Below, one piece after another: positions 11,964 through 24,869 of a stretch of 64,000 nt of DNA (position 1 is the first letter of the stretch; each line of letters begins with the position of its first letter). The notes under the pieces are model-generated. The model searched no databases and was not told where the DNA came from. It saw only the letters and a list, made by a program, of their open reading frames with translations. Made by a program: the position numbers and the translations under genes. This DNA comes from Branchiostoma floridae (Eukaryota; Chordata; Leptocardii; Amphioxiformes; Branchiostomatidae). The stretch spans positions 15,520,955-15,584,954 of the forward strand of contig NC_049980.1 in NCBI RefSeq assembly GCF_000003815.2, given 5' to 3'.

Positions 11964-13549
11964 TAATTAACGGATACTGGCGGTACCCAACTTTCATTTT
12001 AAAAGGGGTTTTGGAACATCATGTCTAACTTCAAGGATATATGTCCAGGGATTCATTTATTAGAAATTTGATCATGTACTCTGTATCTTTGTTATATTTT
12101 GTCTAACCCTTTCTCTTCCTTCCTAGCCTCAATGACAGGCTGGCAGGCTGATTTAAACTGACATGAATTAAAAAACAAAACATGAATAAACTTATATATA
12201 ATTTTGTCTGACAGTTAGCTTTAAAATTATCTTCCTCCATTGAATAGATTCTGCGTAGATCATAGTCATGTCTATATTGTGCTCTAATTGTTTAATTACC
12301 TGTTAATGATCATTCCAGTGGCAAGGTCACAGGCCCAGGATGTTGCAGGACAGGTAGCAGAACACAGAAACCACAGGAGTGTTGTAGATGTCACAATAGG
12401 TAGCAGGCAGGCACATGAAAAATATAAAACAGACAAAGAACCGTTAGTCTTGTTTCTGTATCATGCACATTTTGCCACATATACACAAGTAACACTGTGC
12501 ACATCACAGAAGTCTTATGTACATAACAGCCTGCCTTACTGGGCGAGTAGCACTGCAAAATATTTTGTACATCAACATTTATAGAAATATTAGTTTTATC
12601 ATAAAGATCAGGACTTTTCTATCCTGAGTATTTTTTGTCCAAAGAATATAAATCTAATGTATGAAACACATACACTATACACATCACAGTACTTTTTGTC
12701 CAGATGGAGGCAGTGTTCACCACCAGTGAGCTATACACATGTACTAGGGGCAATGCCATACATAATACCTCTTTCGTCATCTAAGTTGATGACCTTGAAT
12801 GTTATACTGCCAAAAAGGCAAATAAGTGGCCATTACACAAAATGGAGGTACTTTCCTCTAAAATCAGTACAATTGCAACCTTGTGATTGCCATGGGGAAC
12901 AAAAGACACAACGATTTTTCACTTTTCTGATACAATTACCGGATCAAGGTCAACAAAATGGGAAACTTAAATGTGCATTTGATGCTACCCCATGTGTTTA
13001 AATGATCATATCATTGATTAGCCATACGTAGGGTTGCTGTGAGTTAAAGTGGAAAATCAATGTGCCATTCTATGCATAATTGAAAGTTGAGTACATTAAG
13101 GTAATTCAACCATGTCCAAAGGATAGGCTATGACTATGAGTGTTTTCAAGGCACCAGTATTACATTTTATGTGTGTGATCAGTGCAATGTCCAGGTGAGT
13201 AGAGTGTTTGCCCTTTACTCATGTCAGTAGGTCTTGAGTTGAATTTCTGGCGCAGTTATACCAAAAGCTTTAAATATGGTACACAAAGAGCTTTCTCTGC
13301 TTAGCACTAAGCATTTGGGAAACAGTACGGTACGTAGTTGAACACACAACACTAACAGTAGACTAGCTCCCTGTTGCACAGAGGTCTCTGGCTCATAGGC
13401 CATTGAAACAAAGATGTATGTGGCCCTATTCTTACAGTACTGTGTTAAGTTTGGAGACTTTTGTTTCTTTCCAAAGACAGATAGCAGCTGTCTGTAACTG
13501 GTGGAGAACCAACATTATGGAAACTGGTCTTACACAATAGTATCATGTT
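11964..13549. other. Non-coding stretch, nothing recognised
   Basis: No gene or element with defined ends was recognised. A weak tRNA-like phrase (about 13190-13250) could be a very diverged SINE head but is not supportable. Confidence 0.45.
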
Positions 13550-13550
13550 A

Positions 13551-14630
13551 TTACCTCCATGAAATGTCATGGAGGTTATATTTTACCCAGCGTTTGTGTG
13601 TGTGTGTGTCTGTCTGTCTGTCTGTCTGTCTGTCAACAAGATAACTTAAGGACGGCTGGATGGATTAGTTTCATACTTGGTGTGTTGGTGGGGTGCGATG
13701 AAAGCTAGTGATTAGATTTTGGGCCCCCTAGCGGCTTCCCTTGGTACTGCAGCGCAACTTCCGGTTTTGCTATCTCGTGTTCTGAACACGCTATGGTCAC
13801 GATTTTTGAGTGTTAGATAGCTCTTGTGCTCAGGAATAAGTGACATAAGTTTTGGCCCCCTACCGACTAGGTTTGGGATAGCAGAGGCATTTTTGTCAAA
13901 AACTTCTGAAGAGGATAACTCAAGAAGGGAACAATGGATTTTCATGATTTTTGGTATGTAGGTACCTTAGACAATGTTGTACAAGATAAGATACCACTTA
14001 TGCAAAATACGAGTAAATTTGCATAATTAATGAGAATATTCTATCATGGCAGTTTTTTCAATGTATCTCTTGTCCCGGATATGATATAGTCTTGACATTT
14101 AGGTGGTAGATAGCTTGCAGTGACATGACAAAGTGGGGCAGATTTCAGCCCCCTAACATGTAATTTCGGAACTGCAGGGGCGTTTTTGTCAAGACATTCC
14201 AAAGTGGATAACTGCAGAAAGGATTGACGGATTGGCATCATTTTAGGGGTGCAGGTAGCTTAGGCAAAGGTGTTCATAATGATATACATGTTATGCAAAT
14301 GAGGACCTTATTTGCATAATTAATGAGGAAATTGTATAATACCATTATTACTAATAACTGGACTTCAATAAATGTAACACTTACTAATTATGATAGATAG
14401 AATATAAGCAGATACCAAATATGGTAATGAGGAACTTATTTGCATAATTTATGTAAAAATTGCAAAGCCACTTTAAGTCTAATGATTGGAATTTTATACT
14501 TGTGTATAATGACATGTGTACGTTAGTCAATGATGAACAACAACACTCATAAATTATGTTAATGTATTAGTTAATTCCATGAAATTTACAAAAAATTTTC
14601 ATGGGGGTATGAGGTCGCCGAACTCTAGTT
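13551..14630 (+). mobile_element. 1.07-kb repeat element, copy A (unclassified, hairpin at one end)
   Basis: Begins with a hairpin (arms CCTCCATGA / TCATGGAGG, 13554-13575), followed by TTATATTTTACCC and a (TGTC)n run. It ends with CATGGGGGTATGAGGTCGCC then AACTCTAG near 14628. The body is made of repeating modules, each with a GGCCCCCTA phrase, a GATAACT..AAG phrase and TTTGCATAATTAATGAG. A full-length inverted copy, estimated by eye at just under 90% identity, lies at 30650-31753. A right-half copy lies at 56985-57270, and a fragment at about 4620-4710. There is no open frame. The CTAG terminus resembles a Helitron or Helentron end, but the evidence is too weak to assign the class. Confidence 0.75.
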
Positions 14631-16067
14631 CTAATTAATGTTATTCACATGTTAATAATTCTTCCAACAGTGGCTGATTACTGTCATTAATCACATGCAT
14701 TGTTTAATAATATACTAATACTTGATCTAATAAAGTAATATATCACTAGATATCAGTCCATATGCTATGTTACATAACTTCCAAAGTGATGTTCCCAGCT
14801 GGTTCTGTTGACATTCTGTGACATTCCCAGAAGTTACCCAAATGCATTTCCAACATTCATCTCTTCCAGTGGGCTTGTGTGAAGAGTGGAGAAGGCAATG
14901 ACCTTGTGCCTGACTAATCCCTCCATTCCAGAGTGATGGGTTCAAAGCAGACCACTGTGAAATTGGATCAACTGCACCTTTTCCCACACAAGGTCAACAG
15001 GTTATTCATTCATACATGGCAAATGTACTGGATACTTGAAGTAAGACCAGGAATTATGCTCCTGAGCCATAGGCTTATCAGAACAAATGTCTCCAGGGAG
15101 GTCCTGGTAGTAAATACTCCCATTACATGATCCAGAAACTACATTTTGTGTATGTTGTAGGTGGAGATGAAATTACAGAAGGTGTCCTTTATCTTTAGTC
15201 TCATAAACTGATGAACCTCAGGAGGAAAATTTGGCGGATCAAATAAGAATCAATTTCACCAATCTTAGTATGTAGGAGTAGCACTTAGACTAGATATCCA
15301 GAAATCCAGAGGTCATGTTACATCGTTCTTCATCGTTTGTTCATCTTTTTCCTTGTTACTTGCAATTAAGCCTCAGGGCAATTACTTTGTATGTATACTA
15401 TTAAGGAATGTTTGGGCAAAAAGAACTAATAATCAAGCAAGTTTTAAAAATCGCTTGTCTCTTAACATGTACAAGGATTGCATTCTGCAAATTCAACAGA
15501 GAACACTACAACAGTACAAGTACTTTCTGAAATTTACTACAGCATGCTGACCCTTCCTGTTCTCACCATAATGGCTGTTGTATTTCAAGTAACCGTTATG
15601 TTTAAAGTAGAATATCACAAAGATATGAATTATAGCAAGATTCATTTCAATGCACTATATTTACAGGAACATGAATAAATGTTGCAGTTATCATTATATG
15701 AAAAACCCTCACAAATTTCTTATTCTCTTCGATTTTGGAGTAAAACTTTTATACACTTATTTCATGGCAGTCAAGTATTAATCCAACTCAGTTTCTATAT
15801 CAGAGGCATTGATTTTTTTTGCCTGACTTGAGCTCATCCATCTACCAGTTATGGGGATCACTTCTTTATGTCAAGTTAGGTATTATTTATTATCAATGAA
15901 TAAATGTACTTCTGCTTAGGACCCCCTCCCCCATTAGAAACAGATTTTGCTCATAATTGTGAACATAATATTTCTATGGTTTCCAAAATAATAATGCCTC
16001 AGACTCTCTAATAAATTGTTAAATTTTGATCCCCCTTGCAAAGTCCTTTAATTGCAGTCACTTTATA
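14631..16067. other. Non-coding stretch, nothing recognised
   Basis: AT-rich, with only short ORFs lacking motifs and no element with defined ends. Confidence 0.45.
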
Positions 16068-17175
16068 CAGTGGAAGCCAGCTATTTGCAATACACTTAGT
16101 CGCAAAAATCGGTTAGTTGCAAAGAATTCTGAAATCCAAAACCATTTCCCATTGGCGCTATTGTTTACAGCACCCCATATTTGCAAAGCCCAAATCGGCT
16201 AATCGGGAAAAAAATTCAAGTTACAACGCATGTTAACCCCGAAATATGCCAAACAAATCACCAGAATCAGCAGGAATGAACCAAAATTTTCCCGTATAAA
16301 GATATCAGATCGCCAAAAGTATCAAAACTGCCTGTTTTGAGTCCGAAAAGGCCGCGATTTCTATTCAATTTACGTCGCTAGCGCGCGGCCCGGCGGTTGC
16401 CGCAGGGAATCATGGGATACTACACATGACGCCGCGTCCGCCATCTTTGTTTTCGTGATGGAAATGTTTTGAAAATGACGCTGTCGACTGCGGCAAAATT
16501 TCAGTGTAATCTGTGGACATCGTAACTGGAAAATTTGTAGATATGAAGATTAACAGTTTATTTATGCGTTAGTCATGAGTATTTTCGCCTAGTACATAAA
16601 GTTTGTCTGAAAACCAAGAGCGTTTTCGTCTTACAACGTAGCAATGTTTTTCGTCTGTGTATCACATGTCGACAAATCTTACGTAGTAAGCGCGTGCACT
16701 GTACCCTTGATCAGTCCTCTATTAATCAAAACAATTGTTCATTTGGCAAATTTAGAATACGTTTGCATATGTACCTCGTTTTTTTTCGGTAGCTTAACGT
16801 GTTTTAGCAGTGTTAATTTCTTTGTTTTTTTCAAGCCGATACTATAGACGAAACGTAACAGATCTTTTGATGCATCGCGATTCGTTCTTCGACATTAAAA
16901 TGTGATAACAATATTGCAATTACCGATAAAAGATAAATTTGCTGAAAGTGGCTAATAAGTATATTTGTGGAGTTTAATGAAATTATGGACTTGATTATTT
17001 GTGGTAGAAATGATTGTGTTGTATTCTTTGTGTCAATGCGTGCGATGCGTTCACCGATGCCCCCCTCCCCCATCCCCACTCGGGTCATTTCGAGCAACAT
17101 CTTTTAATCGGGAACGCCGGTTAGTCGGGAAAATTTAGCTGGCAAATGGCCTTCCCTAATAAGCGACTTCTACTG
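16068..17175. mobile_element. TA-flanked DNA transposon, pogo/mariner-like non-autonomous (1.1 kb)
   Basis: The left end CAGTGGAAGCCAGCTATTTG and the right end CGACTTCTACTG are inverted relatives, each flanked by TA (16066-16067 and 17176-17177). Subterminal phrases (GTTAGTTGCAAAG left, CGGTTAGTCGGGAAAATTTA right) extend the symmetry imperfectly. The ends match the short element at 49741-49894 (CAGTAGAAGCC). No transposase frame is visible. The interior has a CpG-rich patch at 16350-16450, including CCGCCATCTTTG, which resembles a YY1 site or initiator. TA duplication plus CAGT ends suggests Tc1/mariner-pogo. Confidence 0.7.
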
Positions 17176-17177
17176 TA

Positions 17178-20100
17178 ATGGATAATCCACTTACAGGTAC
17201 ATGTAATAATTTGCAATTTTAAAACCATGGAAAATAGTTGAAAGGACAAAGCAGCCAAAACAGTCGACATTATTCATTAGCTCACTTGCCTATCCTTGAA
17301 GAGATTCATCAGTCATTTATGTACACAGTTAATATAATTTTTATCAATCAGTGACTACTATTTGAAAGGTAAACTCACTTGCCTATTTTGCATAGTACAC
17401 TGAAAAAGGAAACCCAATATATTCCTCTCTATAACTGTGAGGAACACAAAAATAGCCCATACATAAAACATACACTACAGCCACTTAATGATTTTATGGC
17501 CAAGACCTGAATGCTTCAGCAAACTTGCTATTAGAAGGGGAATAATCAATAAATGGAAAAGGAGCACCAAATCTTTATTTTGTCACCTTGTCCACATCAT
17601 AGAATATTATCAGAGAAATGCACAATGCTAATTGTAAGTACTCAAACATGTATGTAACTAAATAAAATACAACCCAGTACACAGAGCACTCTGAAGAATA
17701 AACATTACTGGTACATACATACCACCCTCTATATATCCTTTCACATATCTCCTGCATCAGGAGTCTGGACAAGCAAACCTTACCTAAACATGTACTTGGG
17801 TTTTCAGGTCAAGTGTCATCAATATTATGAAGTACATTGGCAACACAAGAAGTCATGAAACTCAAATGTCTAACATTGAATTAGCATAGTAAACACACCT
17901 ACCATGATACATAACATACTTTCTGCTACAGGTTCATACTATTTGTCATGATTATCAATATTAACCCATTGAAATGGTCAGCTTATCCAAGATATGCATG
18001 GTCAATATATGGGTCGATAGACTATGACAGCAAGCTTCACTGCGCCAGTTCATACATGTTTGTGTTTTGTAAATCTACAAAATGCAGATACCTACATTTT
18101 CTGCAAAAATATAACCTCCTTTATTTCAAAGAATAGAGAAGTTACAATCAACAATATGCAGTATTTCATAATCATCTTCTTAACTGTCTTCACCAAAAGT
18201 TATGTTGTTGGTACAACTTGTGTTTGTCTGTGTTCGAAGAGCAAATCTCAAGAAGCTGTTGATGGCTCCTTAGAGTTACAGGACAAGGTCATGATTTTGA
18301 ACCTGGAATATCCAAGCATGCATATATGCTTGTCACCTCAAGCAGAACATAATTGCCTTTGCTATACATTACGCAAAGGTCTTGTATGGAATACTATAAA
18401 TCTTGAAATATTCCTAGTGGCTTTAAATTTGTGGCTTTAACAATGACCCCTCCACTGCAAAATGATGTACTGTGCGTGTGACCAATATAGATTTTGTGTC
18501 AGTAAAGCACTCTGCGCCCACTGCAAACTTTAGACAAATGCAAATGCATCCCTTTCCCATACATAGCTATTGCATCTCCTTGAATGATGACATGTTCTTT
18601 CCATGACATCAAAAAGCTGAAGCAATCCAAAAAGGTACAGGTGCTACTGGAATGACTACATCCAGAATACCAGATAGAAAATTGCAAATGTACCAAGAAA
18701 AACTACTAACAAAAGTTAGGGCCGTAGGAGGCCCAAAATCTGATCGGTTCTTTGATAGGCCAAGATTTACATATCGATCTACCTGGATACCGAATTTCAT
18801 GCCAATCATCTATAGCTTCTGAAGTTACAATGTATGCTGCCAATCCAAAAAAAAACTGTTACCGGTACAAACAGTACCAAAAAATATATAATTATTGGCA
18901 AAGGTAAAGAGTGTGGATTTTGAATGAAATCTATCATTAAGTCTTGCAAAATGTAATATATTCAGGTACATGTTCCAGTTATCAGAGGTAACCCATGATA
19001 ATTTCGCACCATGGTACAAAACCACAGTTCCAAATCACACAATCATACCTTTCAAATATAGAATTCAAATATAGCAGCAAGACATCCTTTTCCAATAATA
19101 TTTCAGCATGTTACATATGCATGTTTTTTGAGCTGGCAAATATTACATTCATCCCATAAATGCCCATAGCCAAAATGTAATACAGAGCTGTGATAGCAAT
19201 GGAAAAGTTAACACTAATGAAAGATTAAATTCTGTATTAAGCCAAACATATATCTTTCAAACATTTAATAAGCTACACTTATATTTTGCTGGACTTAATG
19301 AACAAAAGTGAACATTGTATCACTAATGGAGACCTGAAGAAGACCAAACGTTAACAAATGATGGCAGTTTCCTTTACACCCAGCTAGCCAAGGGCAAGAA
19401 TTCTAAATGTATATTTTGATACATGACTGGAGTCCTTGGTGTACGCTGTCACCAGCAGATGGCATGACACTTATGCCAAAGCCATCACTCTTGATTGCTA
19501 CAGGCAGACTACAAAACTCCCAAGTGCGCTCAGCTGGTGTGAAGTGGCACTATTATTCCACAGGTTTCTCCCTATCAGCTCCCAGACGCCAGGTACATAA
19601 ATGGCCTTTGATGAGTAATAAGTAGAGAGGAGCTGATTTTCTGCAAGGTGGTTGACGCTACAGAGATAAAAGCAAGTGACTTGCTGACTTTACAGCCAGT
19701 TTTAGCCCCGAACAGATGGCAACATGGCAATTTTGCTGATGCCACATTGGGCGGTGGAACTGAACAATTGTCTGTAATGTTGGAACTCCATACGTTTCAC
19801 AATATGCCAACACACAGACCCATCTAACCATACAGGATTGTCTACACTTTGCTGCCTGAGACCTCAACTGACCTTCTCCTTGCAAGTAGCCAGAAAGAAA
19901 ATATTTCAGTTAGTTTTGAGTTCACAGTGAAGCAGCTACTGCAAAAAAATGCAAAAGTTTCTGCATTACTGTTCTCTTGCTATGGGGCATGACAGTGGGG
20001 AAAAGGTTGATATGACATTTGTAGGACAGAACAGTATGATGAGTTGGTGACAATGTAAATTATTGTATCAATACAACCATGTGAACAAGCCTCTTTCTTT

Positions 20101-20820
20101 TGTCACATTAAATCATGAATACTCAGAATAGCGATAAAATATATAAAGTTTATTTGCAATGACTAATTGCAAGTACATTGTAGTGGTAGAAACATACATG
20201 TCACAAGAAGAGCAATAGGCCTATATAGACCTTCTTTCACACTTTTGATACCACTGAATACATAACAATTCTCTTGCAGTTTGCTTTCACATAATTCATA
20301 AAGATTTACCAAATAACCCCATTGATTCTACAGTAGACTTGACTGATTTCTGCAGAATGAGGTGTAGCGTCCCCTGGGCATGCAGACTGGCTGTATCAGG
20401 GGTTTCTGTGACAGTCCCAATCCATTCCATGGGAAATGTCAGGGGTAGTTGGAGCTCAAGCATGCCTTCAGCAGTTTCAAACAAAAAGGATGGATAGGTG
20501 CCTGGGAGTGTGTGGCACGTCTGGTGCCATGTTTGACATGTTTACCAATTTCTCAGGTAAATCCAAATTTGTCCTTGTCTGTGGGTCTTTCACTTCCTCC
20601 TGTCCTGTCACAAACTTCTCATGAAACATGACCCATGCAACAACAAAAAATGTAACAATACTGGTAATACCTGTCGGACATTTTATGGATTATTCTTGAT
20701 CTTCCCATCATACACTATTGACATGCAATAAAAAATCTCTCCTCATATCTATAGCAATTCTAGGGCTATTGGTTGTAGCATTCAAAGATAGTCAGGTCTT
20801 TTAAACTACTTTCATATCAA
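17178..20820. other. Long non-coding stretch, nothing recognised
   Basis: About 3.6 kb without a supported gene, RNA gene or bounded repeat. The longest ORF (about 138 codons near 18.0-18.4 kb) has no recognisable domain and low-complexity composition. Confidence 0.4.
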
Positions 20821-22396
20821 TAGGGGTGTTGGACAAAAAATTAAAATTGTTGTATGCCAGTCACAATTAAGTTATTCAGAAAGAGCTCACTGAAAGAAAC
20901 AAAATGGTATTTGTTTGAAGTGAATTGGATGTTGTATAGCTGAGATATTGGCAATTTAAGTTTCAATTTCGAGCCTCCGATTTTACGGATTTCTTAGATA
21001 TGCCATTTCTATTGTTTTTTCATACTGTTATATATCGACAACAGAACATCACAAAGCCAGCAATTCACCTTTAAAAGACTTTAATGTGGTGATATTAACT
21101 CTTGTACAAAAAACAGTCACCTCGTATCATTATTTACCGAGCTACGTAATCCTGAACTATAGCAAATATTGACATTTCAGAGGCAGTGCGCCAAACAAGC
21201 TAGTCGCGAAAACGTCTAAGTCCCCTCATTAAATATGCGAACTCAATGTATTTCTAACATGCTTTGATCAATTTCAGCAAAGCTTGCATTCTGGGGGTTT
21301 TGGGACCTGCTGAATCCAAATATGATATCAAAATTGACACATTTCAACAGAAAGTATGGTTTTATGACCTTAAACGAGATTTCGGGCGCGATAATTTCTA
21401 AGTCCCCTCATTAAATATGCGTAATTACAATATTTCATTACTACTTTGATCAAACTCTACAAACTTTACTCCTAGGGGGTTTTGGCACCTGCTGAATCCA
21501 AATATGCTATCAGAATTGATGTATTTTATCATTAAATATGAGTTTTCTGACATCATGTGATTTTTTTACTGCGTATGACCATATAATGAATTATGCAAGT
21601 ACTAGTATCACCTTTGACAGCCAGAACAGATTTCCCTACCCTGGGCTTAGTTCTAGACAAGCTGAATTCTTAGTAAGAATCTATCTGCTCATCATTTTAC
21701 CAGCAAGTTAATCACAGATACATTGTCTATAGCCAACAGTGCAGTAAATATTCTAACATGTTCTCACTCAATTTTTTTTCTTTTTCAGGTTGGTACAGCA
21801 GTCACAGTGGACTGCTTCACAGTGATATCCTCATCTTCCCTTTCTTCTTCGTCTTCCTCCTCCTCACTATCATTCTCACTAAATCCAATTCACTCTAATC
21901 TAACTCAGAGTCCGTATCAGTGAAACAGTCCTCTTCATCATTCTCCGTGTTCCCCTCAGGTGTTTCTGTAACACTTCCGAATACTTCATCTTCACTGTTT
22001 GCACTTTGCTGGTTTGATGGCAAACTGGGCATTGAGCCTTGACACATCTTCTTCCTCAAAGGTCTGATGGTCAGCATCATGTGATGTGGACTGCACTGGA
22101 TGGTTCATGGAGGCTTGGTCCTGGCTTGTTTCAGTAGAATTGGAGCAGTGAGGAGAACATCAAGTGTGATGCCTGCCTCTTCACACGCCTCCCCAATTGG
22201 TTTTGTGTTTCCTATAAAGTTGAACAAGAAAAGGCAACTTAGATTTCTGAGCAACATTCACAACCCAACCAGAATAGTGTAACTTAGAATATTTAACCAA
22301 CACTAAAAGAATTTAGCATTACATAAAAATATACTTACAATTTCATACTGATATACATAAAACAATATATGCACAGCTATATACATACTGATATAC
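20821..22396. mobile_element. Direct-repeat copy 1 of a 7-bp-TSD element (left 1.57 kb, runs into gap)
   Basis: Starts TAGGGGTGTTGGACAAAAAA at 20821, preceded by ATATCAA. The sequence to about 22370 recurs almost without change at 24870-26420, with only a handful of substitutions noticed. The copy ends at the 100-N gap. It contains a minus-strand exon-like block (22105-22211) and decayed acidic reading frames, described under copy 2. Two modules (GCGCGATAATTTCTAAGTCCCC and GCGAAAACGTCTAAGTCCCC type phrases, each with TGCTGAATCCAAATATG) indicate an internal ancestral duplication around 21220-21540. Confidence 0.8.
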
Positions 22397-22496
22397 NNNN
22401 NNNNNNNNNNNNNNNNNNNNNNNNNNNNNNNNNNNNNNNNNNNNNNNNNNNNNNNNNNNNNNNNNNNNNNNNNNNNNNNNNNNNNNNNNNNNNNNN
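22397..22496. other. Assembly gap (100 N)
   Basis: Exactly 100 N, ending the contig that carries direct-repeat copy 1. Confidence 0.99.
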
Positions 22497-24038
22497 GGTC
22501 GGTGTAAGGTCAAGAGCGGGTGGCTCACAGGTCCTGTGGTCTAGGGAAACCGACACGTTACTATGGTAACCAATAAATACCCCAGAGTGGACCTTTCCCA
22601 TCGTCCCACCCAACCCATCAAAATGTAATAACAAGCTATCATTGGTCAAACCACTAATTACCAGGCTATCATTGGTCAAACCGCTAATTACCAGGCTATC
22701 ATTGGTCAAACTGGTAATTGTGATGGACAGCCAGGATCGGTCCACCTCCAAATCACCAAACTTTGGTCCAACAATAGATGAGAATGACCTTTGACCTACC
22801 AGATCGGAGGTTGTTGAAGTTGAAGTCTCCACACAGAAGGTCAAACATGACAAGGTCAGGGGGGTCGTTGACCTGCCAGGTGTCCTGGCGGAACTCCTCC
22901 AGCCAGGTGGGGATGTGGCTGAGCTGCTGTAACCTCACCTGGTCGTCACCTGCAAACACACCTGTGGTTAGACAGGTTAACATCACCTGTTACACACCTG
23001 GACATCACCTGCAAACACACCTGTGGTTAGACAGGTTAACATCACCTGTTACACACCTGGTCATCACCTGCAAACACACCTGTGGTCAGGTAAACATCAC
23101 CTGTTTCAAACCTGGGTTAGACAGGTACGACTACTTTTCATGAGTTCCTATTGGCTATTTACATGAAGACAAAAAAAGACACAAACTGTGGTCAGGCATC
23201 ACCTGTTACTATTACTGAAAATCTTAATTTCATTTTGTGTGTTTGTGTGATCTTTTTAGTCATACAAGTTTGTATATGTTTTGCATAATATTCCCATTAT
23301 ACAGGTAAAATTAATACAAATTCAATTCAAAACACAGCGACATCCGCAAAGTACAACAGCTGGGGTGAGACACCTGCTTAAGGCTGGCTGGTAAGCCTAC
23401 GGTGCCCCACAGATGAACCTGGTCATACTTGAGGCAGTAATTTACAACTTTTGCCATTTCCCCGTTCATTCCGCTGGATCAGCCAAACTGCTCATTCACA
23501 ACAATGTCATCCATGTATAACTGTTACNNNNNNNNNNNNNNNNNNNNNNNNNNNNNNNNNNNNNNNNNNNNNNNNNNNNNNNNNNNNNNNNNNNNNNNNN
23601 NNNNNNNNNNNNNNNNNNNNNNNNNNNTGATCTTTGGTTCAATCTTTTGACAACACAAAAAAGTTCCCAAAGCGTACATGTACGTATGCACATAGTTTAT
23701 GTTATAACGCAATTTACATAAATCTCTTACAGCTGTACTCTATTAGTAATACCAAGTTCGTTGCACTGAACCTGGAACCCATAATTCCCCTCTACCTGCT
23801 GACGAGGTGTGCAGTGTAGACAAGGGTGTTGATCAGTGGATTATTTGATCAAGATTGTAATTATAACATAGAACATGTCGACAAAAAAATGAAATTTGCC
23901 TGGCCAAATATGAAAAAAAGAACAAAAAAACGAACAATCAGAAAATAAACAACGTGTCCCACCTTCTGTAGCCTGGAGATGGGTGTTGGCGACGTATCCC
24001 ACTATCCTTTGCTGTTCCTTGGTGGTTCCGAGCAATAC
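22497..24038 (-). CDS. SMPD3-like: Neutral sphingomyelinase 2-like (SMPD3-like) catalytic-domain exons, partial
   Basis: nSMase2 hydrolyses sphingomyelin to ceramide and phosphocholine at membranes, using an endonuclease/exonuclease/phosphatase fold. Two minus-strand exons are clear. Exon 24038-23963 sits between ...TTTCAG and GTGGG and encodes VLLGTTKEQQRIVGYVANTH plus LQATE; the T-H pair belongs to the conserved VGY-x-A-x-THL motif. Exon 22949-22800 sits between TTTGCAG and GTAGG and runs from GDDQVRLQQLSHIPTWLEEF to FDLLCGDFNFNNLRS, containing the catalytic GDFN motif. The phases join exactly (GAA G|GT). A third partial exon, DHRTCEPPALDL (22540 into the gap at 22497), is phase-compatible behind a CCCTAG acceptor but less certain. 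Upstream N-terminal exons and the C-terminal catalytic half (with the DH histidine) are not in view. The exons span two contigs across the 23528-23627 gap. Confidence 0.83.
22625..22722. repeat. Tandem repeat, about 34 bp x 3, in SMPD3-like intron
   Basis: Three consecutive units of the type GGCTATCATTGGTCAAACC followed by ACTAATTACCA. Each carries an ATTGGTC (inverted CCAAT-like) core. It lies in the intron downstream of the GDFN exon. The region also reads as an ORF on the minus strand, which is an artefact of the repeat. Confidence 0.8.
22945..23115. repeat. Minisatellite, about 58 bp x 3, at the 5' edge of the GDFN exon
   Basis: The unit contains CACCTGCAAACACACCTGTG, GTTAGACAGGTTAACATCAC and CTGTTACACACCTGG. 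The first unit overlaps the splice acceptor of the SMPD3-like exon at 22949, so the acceptor phrase (TTTGCAGGTG on the minus strand) is itself duplicated in each unit. Confidence 0.85.
23528..23627. other. Assembly gap (100 N)
   Basis: Exactly 100 N inside an SMPD3-like intron. It separates the THLQ exon from the GDFN exon. Confidence 0.99.
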
Positions 24039-24869
24039 CTGAAATAACAGGTTACCATGGCAACGGACACTGTATCATCATCATCAGATAACGAATAAAT
24101 CTGAAAGACAGAAGGAAAGTAAAATGAAGGAATAAATGAAACAACAAAAAGAGTTTTATTTATCAGTTTGGCTGTTCAGCACGCACAGCTGATTTTTTAA
24201 AACTAAATGTAGATTGTTCATGCATAATGTATTTCAACTAATAACATATAAGCTGACATATGTACATGTACATGTGTGTGTGTACTGTATGGCGTATTCA
24301 TGTGCCCTGGCTAGTGTGACATGTACATGTATAACTGCCCATTGTCACACCCGGCCCCAGCAGCCTGCCCCACATGACAGCACACAAACCCACCAATCAC
24401 ACAATCAATATCCACCGGCCAACAGAAGCCTCCGTCTCTGACCTGACATGCAGCAATCCCAGGGTCAATTACACACCGAACCGCGCCGGACAATCCTTCA
24501 GACACGCGCCGTGAAATCCTATGTTACAACGCTGCACGATTCTTGCGCCAGTCTGATTGTGATCAGCGGGAATTGGTCCACAGGTTATTCTGGGCGCTGC
24601 TGCTGCAGGTGTAATTTAGGGGACAGACGGGTCGCTGACTTACATCAGGGTCGCTCCTCGCCTGATTCCTCAACTTAACGAGACAATCATTCCTCACAAA
24701 TCGACCCCAAACAAGCCCAAACCATGCTGAGACAGCTGGTGGTTTAAAAGGGTCGTTAAGTTCATGGTAACAGCAAGTCTGACAGATAAACATTTCACAG
24801 TAACCATGTTTTCACGATAGACAAGTAGATACTGTTATGGACCATTTTATATCAAATATATATTAATAA
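24039..24869. other. Presumed SMPD3-like intron, nothing recognised
   Basis: Non-coding sequence upstream (minus sense) of the THLQ exon. It contains a short GTACATGTACATGTGTGTGTG run near 24255 and no further exon that I could match to the family. Confidence 0.4.

Noticed and set aside
13551-14630. Helitron call for the repeat ending in CTAG
   Set aside because: The hairpin is at the opposite end from the CTAG, the stem near CTAG is weak, and the 5' end is not TC. Left unclassified.
22343-22853. 158-codon minus-strand ORF crossing the gap
   Set aside because: A third is gap filler and another part is the 34-bp tandem repeat. Only the edge belonging to the SMPD3-like exon is credible.
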